DNA of 64,000 nucleotides, taken from Microbacterium album. GTDB lineage: Bacteria > Actinomycetota > Actinomycetes > Actinomycetales > Microbacteriaceae. The stretch's first letter is position 1; each line of letters opens with the position of its first letter. The stretch is taken from assembly GCF_014643695.1 (NCBI RefSeq), contig NZ_BMJY01000003.1:186001-250000 (forward strand). Reading direction: 5' to 3'. Positions 45,980-55,300 of the stretch are shown here, in pieces. The notes below the pieces were generated by a model. That model had not been told where the DNA came from and did not search any database. It saw only the letters and a list, made by a program, of their open reading frames with translations. A program made the position numbers and the translations under genes.

Positions 45980-46180
45980 TCATAGTCCCGTGACGCGCGA
46001 GATCGCCTGCTCGAACAGTCCCGACAGCGCGGGACCGGCGAGCGCCCAGATCAGCACGACGAGCCCCGCCGTCATGAGCGTGATCAGCACCCAGCCGGGG
46101 ACGTCGCCGCGCTCGTCGGCGCAGATGTCGCCCCATGCCGTGCGGACGCGCCGCAGCAGCCGCGAGCCTTCACGTTCCAT
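45980..46180 (-). CDS. Small Flp-like pilin candidate
   Basis: The 66-residue protein has a basic leader, then ADERGDVPGWVLITLMTAGLVVLIWALAG, a single hydrophobic helix placed like the Flp/Fap pilin helix, and a short amphipathic tail (LSGLFEQAISRVTGL). Position after tadC and before the tadE genes is where the major pilin sits in actinobacterial Tad loci. The classic Gly-Glu-Tyr processing site is not present, so processing is uncertain. ATG 46180 has a strong GGAGGGGG SD. An in-frame GTG at 46306, overlapping the tadC stop, would add 42 residues with an acidic triple repeat. Confidence 0.65.
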   Translation of the reverse strand: MEREGSRLLRRVRTAWGDICADERGDVPGWVLITLMTAGLVVLIWALAGPALSGLFEQAISRVTGL

Positions 46181-46206
46181 CTTCTTCCCCCTCCTGCTTG
46201 TCTTCA

Positions 46207-46251
46207 CCAGGTCCTCGTCTTCCAGGTCCTCGTCTTCCAGGTCCTCGTCTT
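46207..46251 (-). repeat. Three tandem copies of a 15-base unit upstream of the pilin gene
   Basis: CCAGGTCCTCGTCTT is repeated exactly at 46207-46221, 46222-46236 and 46237-46251. On the minus strand, in the pilin frame, it encodes three copies of EDEDL. It lies between tadC and the SD of the small pilin, so it is either a variable spacer or part of an extended protein. Confidence 0.9.
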
Positions 46252-46302
46252 CACCAGGGCTTCGGCGCGATGCTCTCTCGTCCCGGGTACCGTCGCCCGG
46301 GC

Positions 46303-47247
46303 TCACCCCGCCCCGAGCCGGAGCATGAACACCCCGGGAAAGACGGCGAACAGGACGCTGAGCGGGAGCAGGCCGAACACCAGCGGAAGGAGCATCAGGA
46401 TCTCCTTGCGCCCGGCGGTCTCGATGAGCGCGCGTTTGGCCTCCTCGCGAGCGTCGGCGGCCTGGGACTGCAACGCTTGGGCGAGCGGCGCGCCGCGATC
46501 CAGCGCGGCGACGATGTGCTCGACGGCCCGAGACAGGGCCGGGACACGCAGGCGCCGCGACATCGCCGTGAGGGCGTCGGGCAGGCTCGAGCCCGTGCCG
46601 ACGTCGAGCAACGCCGCGCGCAGCTCGGCGGTGAGCTCGCCCGACCCGAGCGCGCCCACGCGGCGAAGGCTGTCGAGGATCCCCTCCCCCGCGGCCAGGC
46701 ACAGGGCGAGGAACTCCAGCACCGTGGGCAGCTCGTCCGCGATCCGCGCGGCGCGGGCCCGGGCGCGTGCGGTCAGGATCGCGTCGCACGCGAGCACCCC
46801 GGCCGCTCCGGACAGCAGCGGCAAGAGGAGGCTCGGGCCCGCGAAAGCGCCCGCCATCGCGAGCGCGGCGACGAGGACCGCCCCCGCCGCCACCCCGCCG
46901 ACGCCCCAGGCGAGCTGTGTGGCGCGGAACGCGACCGGATCCACGGGTCTGCCCGCCTGCGCCAGGCGCGTGGCGAGCGTCTCCGAGGATCCGATCGCTC
47001 GGACAATTCCTCCCGCCGCCCGTGCCGCCAGCACCGACCAGCTCGTCGCTCCGGCTCGCGGCGCGTCGGGGATCAGGGGCCACGCGGTCGTGCCGGCCGG
47101 GTCGGTGACCTCGCGGATGTACGGCGCGATGCGGCGGGACAACGACGGAGCGCCGATGCGGGGCACCAGCACGAGCAGGAGGCACACGCCCGCGCCGAAC
47201 CCGCCCCCGAGCAGCATCGCGACGGCGCCGTCGGTGATCCACGTCAT
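46303..47247 (-). CDS. tadC: Type II secretion F-family protein, TadC-like
   Basis: The 314-residue membrane protein has N-terminal hydrophobic segments, a central T2SSF domain (ADELPTVLEFLALCLAAGEGILDSLRRVG; ALDRGAPLAQALQSQAAD) and C-terminal membrane helices ending GLLPLSVLFAVFPGVFMLRLG. With TadB it forms the inner-membrane platform of the Tad pilus machine. Its ATG overlaps the tadB stop (ATGA). Confidence 0.88.
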   Translation of the reverse strand: MTWITDGAVAMLLGGGFGAGVCLLLVLVPRIGAPSLSRRIAPYIREVTDPAGTTAWPLIPDAPRAGATSWSVLAARAAGGIVRAIGSSETLATRLAQAGRPVDPVAFRATQLAWGVGGVAAGAVLVAALAMAGAFAGPSLLLPLLSGAAGVLACDAILTARARARAARIADELPTVLEFLALCLAAGEGILDSLRRVGALGSGELTAELRAALLDVGTGSSLPDALTAMSRRLRVPALSRAVEHIVAALDRGAPLAQALQSQAADAREEAKRALIETAGRKEILMLLPLVFGLLPLSVLFAVFPGVFMLRLGAG

Positions 47248-48104
47248 GCGAACCACCTCCGCGGCTCGGGGAGCCGCCCGATGCGGATCATGACGCGGTA
47301 CGCCACGAACGAGACCGCCGCGCCGCCGATCACGAGCGCGACGCCCTCGGGGCTCGAGTACGCCTCCGCGCCCTCGGGTCGCAGCGCGAGCAGCGCCAGG
47401 ACGACCCACGGCGCCACGACCCCGAGGACGGCGGCGCCCTTCGTCCACGACTGCCGGGACTCGACCTCTCCGCGCAGCGCCGCATCGGCGCGCACCGACG
47501 CGGACAGCGCCCGCAGGACCGGCACGAGCTCGGTGCCGCCCACCTGGCGTGCCATGCGCAGCGTCTCCACGATGCGATCCGCCATCGGATCGGCGAGGGC
47601 GGCCTTGAGTAGATCCGCGCTGGAGTCGAAGTGACCCGAGGCCGCGATGTCCCGTTCGAACCTTGCGAACGCGGGCCGCAGGCTCGGCGGTGCCGACACG
47701 GCCAGGCTGGCGACGGCATCCGGGAGGGACATCCCCGCGCGGACGGACGCGATCAGGAGGTCGCACACATCCGGCCACAGCGCGCGTCGGGCCCGAAGCA
47801 GGCGCGAGCGACGGGCGCGGAGCCAGGCGATCGGCGCCCAGCCCCCCACCGCGAGCCCGAGCACCGCGAGGGCCAGGACGCCCGTCGCCAGCCAGGCGAC
47901 CGCGGCCGTGACGAGTCCTGCCGCGATGCAGCCCAGCAGCAGGACCCGCTCGGGAACGTGCGCGAAACCCGCCGAGGCCAGGAGCCGCCCGAGCGCGCTC
48001 GCACCGGGGCTCCGTCGAGGCGGACGGGGACGCCGCGGCCACAGCCACGGCGAGAGCGTGAGCAGCAGCCCCGCCGCGAGCACGGCTCCCCACAGGACGG
48101 TCAT
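47244..48104 (-). CDS. tadB: Type II secretion F-family protein, TadB-like
   Basis: The 286-residue protein has two N-terminal hydrophobic segments and the T2SSF motif WPDVCDLLIASVRAGMSLPDAVASLAV, then ALRMARQVGGTELVPVLRALSASVRADAALRGEVESRQSW spread over the second half of the domain, and two C-terminal helices. It is the usual partner of TadC. ATG 48104 overlaps the tadA stop by four bases. Confidence 0.88.
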   Translation of the reverse strand: MTVLWGAVLAAGLLLTLSPWLWPRRPRPPRRSPGASALGRLLASAGFAHVPERVLLLGCIAAGLVTAAVAWLATGVLALAVLGLAVGGWAPIAWLRARRSRLLRARRALWPDVCDLLIASVRAGMSLPDAVASLAVSAPPSLRPAFARFERDIAASGHFDSSADLLKAALADPMADRIVETLRMARQVGGTELVPVLRALSASVRADAALRGEVESRQSWTKGAAVLGVVAPWVVLALLALRPEGAEAYSSPEGVALVIGGAAVSFVAYRVMIRIGRLPEPRRWFA

Positions 48105-49273
48105 CGGCTCGCCTCCCGGTACGGGGCTCGGTAGAGCGTCTCCGTCTCCGGCAGCTCGCCCAGGATGCGTCCCGTGGTCCGCACGATCTCCGCCACGCGG
48201 CGCTCGCCGGATCCGGTGCGCTCGCAGTGCACGACGAGATCCACGCTCGACGCCACGGCGTGGAGGACGAAGCCGCGATCGATGTTGCGTCCGGCGAGCA
48301 GCGGGAGCGCGGCGAGCTTGCCCAGCGCATCCACCGCGGAGTTGGCGTGGATCGTCGCCGCGCCGGGCACGCCGGTGTTGAGAGCCAGCAGGAGATCGAG
48401 CGCCTCGGCGTCACGCACCTCGCCCACGACCAGACGGTCGGGACGCATCCGCAACGCCTCCTTCACCAGGCGCCGCAACGTGATCTCGCCCGTGCCCTCG
48501 AGACTCGGCTGCCGTCCCTGCAGCGCCACGAGATCCGGGGCGTCGACACCGAGCTCGAAGGTCTCCTCCACCGTGATGATCCGCTGCTGGGGCGGGCACG
48601 CCCCCACGAGCGCGCCGAGCATCGTCGTCTTGCCCGCGTGCGTCGCCCCCGACACCAGCACGCTGCGCCCGTCCCGCATCGCCTCGGACAACAACCCCGC
48701 CGCCTCCGGGCTGAGCGAGCCGAGCTGCACAAGCCGGTCGAGAGAGCGATAGCCGGGCAGGAACTTCCGGATATTGACGGCCCAGTGCTTCCGGGCGATG
48801 CCGCCGATCACGACGTGCAGACGGGAGCCGTCGGGTAGCGACGCATCCACGAACGGCTGGCTCAGGTCGACGCGGCGCCCCGTGGAGTGCAGCATGCGCT
48901 CGACGAGATCGCGCACAGCGGCGTCCGTGAGCGCGACCGGCACGCGCTCGGACACGCCGCCCCGCGCGACGAAGACCCGGTCCGGGGCGTTCAGCCACAG
49001 CTCCTCGACGGTCGGATCGTCCAGATACGGCTGCAGCGGCCCGTAGCCCGTCACGGCCGCCACGACCTCGCGCACGCGCGCGGGTTCGTCCTCCAGGGGC
49101 GCCAGGCCCCGCGCCAGGGCGAGATCGTTGTGGTGCCGCAGCTCGGAGCGCGCCACGCGGGCGACCGCCTCGGGCGAACCCGACGGGTCCGTGCGGTCGG
49201 CCCGCAGCCGTTCGCGCACACGCTCGACGAGGGTCGCCGTCGCGCGACCGGTTTCGTGGAGAGGATGCGTCAC
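48101..49273 (-). CDS. tadA: Tad secretion ATPase, CpaF/TadA family
   Basis: The 390-residue secretion ATPase has Walker A GATHAGKTT (209-217), Asp box and Walker B region ITVEETFELGVD, and the His box TGEITLRRLVKEALRMRPDRL with VGEVRDAEALDLLLALNTG (residues about 265-305). It is a hexameric motor for Flp pilus assembly. A GTG start at 49273 gives MTHPLHETG; SD is weak. It is the first gene of a seven-gene minus-strand operon (tadA, B, C, flp-like, tadE, tadE, tadG-like). No TadZ/CpaE ATPase and no prepilin peptidase are found in the window. Confidence 0.92.
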   Translation of the reverse strand: MTHPLHETGRATATLVERVRERLRADRTDPSGSPEAVARVARSELRHHNDLALARGLAPLEDEPARVREVVAAVTGYGPLQPYLDDPTVEELWLNAPDRVFVARGGVSERVPVALTDAAVRDLVERMLHSTGRRVDLSQPFVDASLPDGSRLHVVIGGIARKHWAVNIRKFLPGYRSLDRLVQLGSLSPEAAGLLSEAMRDGRSVLVSGATHAGKTTMLGALVGACPPQQRIITVEETFELGVDAPDLVALQGRQPSLEGTGEITLRRLVKEALRMRPDRLVVGEVRDAEALDLLLALNTGVPGAATIHANSAVDALGKLAALPLLAGRNIDRGFVLHAVASSVDLVVHCERTGSGERRVAEIVRTTGRILGELPETETLYRAPYREASR

Positions 49274-49359
49274 GCCGTCATGATCGCAACGCGCGCATCC
49301 CCTCCGCCGAAGTTGTCCACAGGGCCGCCTGCGGTTGCGCGCCTGCTACCCCGCCGGGG

Positions 49360-52300
49360 TCACTCGTCCTGCGCGCCCGGCTCGGAACCCGCCTCTCGCG
49401 TGCGCCGGCGGTGCCGCGACGCCAGCAGGAGCGCTGCGCCGAGCAGGAGCGCGATGGCCGCCCCGGCGATCGTCCACGTGGCGATCTCGCTCCCCGTCGC
49501 CGGCAGCGGGCGCCCGGGCAGGAGAGGACCGGGGTCCTCCGGCCCGCCGGCCCCCGGAGGCGTGCCCGGGTCCGTCGGCGGCGGGGTGGTCGGGGGCGGC
49601 CCCGGCGGCTCCTCGGGCACCCAGGTGTTCACGAACACGACGGCGTCCGCCGGCGTTCCGGTCGGCGCGCCGCCGTCGTCGGCGGCCTGTGTGTACGACA
49701 CCTCGGTGACCAGCCCACCTGCCGCCTCGGCGACCTCGACGGTCACGTCGTACACGGCCTGCGAGTACGTCATGCCGTCGCTCGGAGCGGACGGCACGAC
49801 CTCCGCGATGCGATAGGTCCAGGTGCCGATGTCCACGTACTCCATCGCCGGGAACACGGGTGCACGCTGGTCGGCCGTCGCCGTGACCGTGGCGACGCCC
49901 CCGACCGCGCCATCCGGCAGAGGCGCCGTCGCCGCGTTGTCGCCCGTCGCGGTGAGCGTGAACACGAACGCGTCGTCCGCCGTCCAGTCCCGGCCCTCGA
50001 TCCGCTTCTCGACGGGGATCTCGACCTCCGCCGGCGGCAGATGCCGGTTCGTGAACACGGGCGTCTCGGCGGCGCCCGTCCCGGGGCCGCCGTCGTCCGC
50101 CACCGTCTGCTCGATCGTGGTCTGCGCGGACAGGGCGCCGTTCGGGGCCTCGGTCACGGTGACCGTGACGAGATACTCGGCGAGCGACCAGCGCTCGCCC
50201 GGGCCCGTGGGGTCGGGAACCTCCTCCGCCACCAGGTACGTCCAGGTGCCGGGCCCGGTGAAGACCATCTCGCCGAACGTCGTCGTGTGGTCGGGGGTGG
50301 CGTTCGTGATCGTGACCGAGGCGATGCCGCCCTGGGCTCCGGGCGGGAGCGGGGCGGTGCCCGCCTCCGGCCCGGTCGGGGTGAGGGTGAAGATGAACGC
50401 GTCGTCCCGGCTCCACTCGCGACCGGTCACCACCTTCTGCACGGGGATGTCGGCCGTCACGGTCGGCTCCTCGTACAGATTGGTGAACACGGGCGTCGGG
50501 TGATCGCCCGGCACCGTGTCGCCGCTGCCGTCGTCGGCCGTCGCCTGCGTGATCTCGTGGGACACGGTGAGCCGATCATCTTCGCGCTGCACCAGGACGC
50601 TCACGACGTAACGCGCCTGCGAGTACGTCACGCCGGCGAGAGGATCGGCCGGCGGCCGCTCCACGATCTCGTACTGGTACAGGCCCGGCTCGGCGTACTC
50701 GATCTGGCCGAACTCGGTCCCCTGGAACTCGGCGCCCACGGTCACGGACGCGACGCCGCCCACGGCGTCGGCGGGCATCGGCGCTCCGGCTGTGATCGGG
50801 CGGAGGTCGAACGTGAACTCGTCGTCCGCGGTCCAGGCGTCCACGCCGTCCGCGTCCACGAAGGCCTTGGCCACGGGGAACGCGTCGCGCACCGGGAGCG
50901 GCGTGTAGGTGTTCGTGAACGCCATGTCCGAGGCCGGTGCGCCGACGGTCCCGCCTGCGTCGTCGAGCAGCTGGACGATCTCGCTCGTCGCGGTCAGCGA
51001 TCCGGCGCCGTCGTCGGCGACCGTGACCGTGATCTGATAGCGCGCCTGCGAGTACGTCACGCCCTCCGCGCCGGGGCTGGGCGCACGTTCGAAGACCTCG
51101 TACGTCCAGGTGCCCACGGTGCCGTAGCGGATGTCGCCGAAGACAGCGGTCCAGTCGGGCGCGACCGCGGATGCCGCGGCCTCGCCTCCGACCGCGTCGC
51201 CCGGCATCGGCGTCGTGGCGGCGGCCGGACCGGTCGGCACCAGCACGAAGTCGAAGCGGTCGTCGTCGCGCAGCGCGCGCCCGTCCAGCCCCTTCGTCGC
51301 CTCGAAGCCGTCCAGGACCGCCGGCGCAGCGGTGTACGCGTTCGTGAACAGCGCGTTCCCGGTCACGGCCTCGGACGTCGTCTCGCCCGCATCTCCGACC
51401 ACGCGGGTGACCTGCCGGTCCAGGGTCATCGTGCCGTCGCCGTTGTCGGCGACCGTCACGACGACCTCGTACCGGGCCTGGGAGAAGGCGACGCCGTCCC
51501 CGACTCCCGTCTGCTGTTCGGAGATGACGTACGTGTAGACGCCCGGCTGCGTGTACACGATGTCGCCGAACGATGCCGCCAGCCCCGGCGTGTCGGCATC
51601 GATCGTCACCGTCGCGGTCGGAGGCGTGCCGCTCGCGCCACCCGGCATGGGCGTGCTCGCCGCGCCGGGCCCGGTCGCCTCCAGCACGAACGTGAACGCG
51701 TCCCCACCCTGCCAGGGGCGCCCAGTGAGGTCCTTCTCGACGCCGAACGCGTCCGAGACCGGCTCCACCGAGTAGGTGTTGACGAAGTCGAAACGCGGGT
51801 CGCCGGAGATCGCGACCGCGAGCGTGCCGTCGCCGTTGTCGGTCAGGGTGACCGTGAAGGTCTGCGGGTCGCTGTCCACGCTCACGCCCGGCGCCGCGCC
51901 CGCTTCCGTGCGGCGCTCGGTCACCTCGTACGTGAAGGTGCGGGTCGGCTCCCCGCCGAGCAGGTCGAGCGAGAACGTCGCGGAACCGAAGTCGACCAGT
52001 CCCTCGGCGTCGTTCACCTCCTCGACGAAGCGGTCGGCTCCCACCCCCTGCGTCCCGTCCGGCATCGGCGCGATAGCGGCGAACTCACCCACGGGGCGCA
52101 GCACGAAGGTGAAGTCCCCCTCGATCTCGCCGATGGCCAGCGCAGTGCCCGGAGCGTTCTGGAGCGTCTTCAGAGCGTAGAACGGCACCGGCACGTCATC
52201 GGTCGCATACGTGTTCGTGAACTCCACCGCCGGGCGGCCGCCGAGATAGGGCTCGGCGTCGACCGTCCCGTCGCCGTTGTCGCGGATCAGCACCCAGACG

Positions 52301-55300
52301 TTCTCGACCGTGCGCCCCGGCGTCACCCCCGGCGGCAGGTTGTCAGTGACCTCTGCCACACGCAGCCGCAGGATGACGATGTTGCCGCTGCGCGTGGCCC
52401 AGCCCTGCTCCACCGCCTCGAGGAGTTCCGCGGTGGTCAGACGCAGCGGCTGGTCACCGGGCGTGGACGGATCGGCATCGAACTGGATCGCGCCCGGCTC
52501 CCCCGCGGCGGCCGCCGCGTTGGTGCCCGTCGCCAGGGTGCGGGACGGATCGTTCTGCGGCGTGATGACGAAGGTGAAGTCCCCCGCGTCGAGCGGCTGT
52601 CCGCTCAGGGACTTCGTCGCCGGGATGACGAACTCGGCCTCCGTGGCGTACTCGTTCACGAAGGCGACGGTGGCGGCGCCGTCCGCCGCATCCGGCGGGA
52701 TCGTGCCCGTCGCGGTGCCGCCGCTCGGGCTCGCGACCGAGTAGCCCGGTGGCAGCCCGGTCTCCGTGACGGTGAACGCCGCGCCCAGCGGGAGGTCGTA
52801 GATGCGCGCGGTCTCCCCGTGATGCAGCACGATCTGGGCGACGCCGCCGGCGAACGCGACCATCTCCGCGCGCGTCTCGGCGCCCGTCGCCGCGTCGACG
52901 TACGCCACGCGGTACTCACCGTCGGGCAGCCCGTCGACCGCCACGTCGAACGTGAACTCCCGCTCGCCGAGGTCCGGAAGGTAGCCGGGGGCGGGCTCCT
53001 GGACCGACTTCGAGATCTCCAGCGCCGAGCGGTGGTCGGTGATCACGACGGTCTGGTCGATGCTGAACGAGCCCGAGATGTCCGTGTCGGCCGTGACGCC
53101 GCCCGTGTCCTGCGCCGGATAGATGGGCACATCGCTGTAGCCGTGCTCCGTGCGCAGCACGACCGGATCGCCGTCCAGCCCCACATAGGTTCCGTCGTCG
53201 GCCGCCTGGTCGTACTGCAGGTCCGCTTCCGCGACCGGGGCGGACCAGGAGTCGGGGGTCGGCGAATCGGCGGTGACGAGCGCGGCCCGCACCGCGCTGA
53301 GGTCCGCCAGACCGGACACGCGCGTCATCGCGTCGTTCATGCCGCGCCCGATGATGGGCTGCGAGATGCGGCGGACGACGTGCTCGACGGCGACGCTGTC
53401 GAGGGGGTCGGTCACCTCGTCGCCCGCATCGATGCGCACGCCGTTCCGGTCGAGCCACGCCGGAATGGGGTGCACCGGCAGGTAGCCCTCGGGCGCCTGC
53501 GTCTCCCGGATCTCCAGCGCACCCGTGCGCGTGCAGCCCTCCGGCGCGACGTACGGGGCGATGTCGGCCGGCGTGAGGGTCAGCTCACCGGACGCATCGG
53601 TGGTCAGGGTGCTCGACCCCTGCGTCCACGCCCGCGTGCCGTCCTCGCACTCGATCTCGCCGAACACCGTGAAGGAGGCGCCGGCGAGCGGGGCTCCGCT
53701 CGCGTCGACTTTGCGCAGGTGAAGCTGATCGAACGACCGGTTCGGGATGCGGACGTCGGCGACCCGGTTGCGCTGGAAGTCCGCCGTGTCGAGGAGGCGG
53801 CGCTCGTCGCCGTCCTGCATGTACACGAGGAGGACGTATCTCGCCCCGCTGTTGTCGGCCCCTGGCGTCCAGTACTCGCGCAGCAGGCCGGGCAGGTCGT
53901 CCAGCTCGGCGCGGTACGTGCCCGAGTCCGGGTGCAGCCACTGCGCGTCGACGCCGTCGAGCCCGCCCGTGATGACGCCCTGCGCATTGGTGGTGAGCGC
54001 GTTTCCGGCCGCCATCTCGAACGAGCCGTCGGCGTACGCCCAGCCGTCGTCATGGCTGCCCGTCAGCGGGTGATAGGTGCCGTCCGGGCCGATCGCCGCG
54101 ACCAGGGCGTACATGCCGTTGCCCCCGTCGGCCGGGCTGGAGGCAGTGACCTCCCGCATGTCCAGGTCCCCGACGGCGGTCCCGTCTGCGGTCACGATGT
54201 CGACCACGTTCGACGCGGGCCGCACCCAGGTGTCGAACGAGATCCACACGCCCGTCTGGGCGTAGTTGACCACCTCGAGCCCGTTGGAGCCGGCCACGTC
54301 GTCGAGCAGCTCGGAATAGCGGATCTGCACGTCGTTCGACAGCGCGCGGTATCCGATCGGCGTCGCGGTCTCGCGCAGCACGAAGTACTCGGTCTCGTAC
54401 TCCCCGAAGTCCACCATGCTGCCGTCGGGGTGCAACAGCGGGAAATCGCCCACGGATCCCGGCGCGCTGCTCGTGGTGTACTCGCCGATGAGGCACGGAG
54501 CGGCGGGCGCGTCGGTGCAGAGCGGCTCATCGCCCGTGACCTGATAGTCGGAGCCGGTGTTGTAGAGGGCGAAGGAGGCGCCGGCGAGCGGCTGACCGTC
54601 CTCGGTGACCTTGTGCCCGGTCGAGACGGGCAACGTGTTGAGGTTGAACTCGAGGGACATGTTCGAGACGTAGTTGCCGCGCTCGAGGTAGAAGAACGCC
54701 AGCTCGTGCACGGTGTTGTCGCCGAACGCGCCCTCGTTCCAGCCGGGAAGCGTCGACGTGCGCTGCCCCGACACGCCCTCCACGGACGTCGTCACGACGC
54801 CCGTGGCGAAGTTGATCGAGCCGTTCGCGATGCCGTGCGTTCCGCCGAGGTCCATCGCAAGCTGCCCGTCGACGAAGACCCAGACGTCGTCGTCGCCCGA
54901 GAAGTTGAAGACCATGTCCTCGGTCGTTCCCTGGGGCGTCTGCACCCGGCCGCCCGGCGGCTGGTAGAACGACGCGCGCATCGCCATGCCGAAGTAGTGG
55001 TTCAGGCGCGGATCCTCGACGGACATGTTGATCGGCGTCTCGCCCGCGAACACCTCGTCAGGCGAGTTGAAGGGAAAGAACTGGCCCACCGTCTGCCCGC
55101 TGCCGCTCGGGCGCATGGCCGAAGGCCGGTCGTACACCTCGAAGCGGCCGTTCGCGTCGTCGAACCACGCGTAGTTCTCCGCCGAGTCATAGCGCAGGAA
55201 GCCGGTGTCGTAGTCGTACTGGAACAGGTTCGGGTTGTTCACGTCGTACGACGCCTTGCCCGGGTTCTCCACCGCAGGGTCGAAGAGGTACCCGAGCGAC

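Noticed and set aside
46207-46251. Short tandem repeats considered as a CRISPR fragment
   Set aside because: Units are 15 bases, directly adjacent without spacers, and no cas genes are present.
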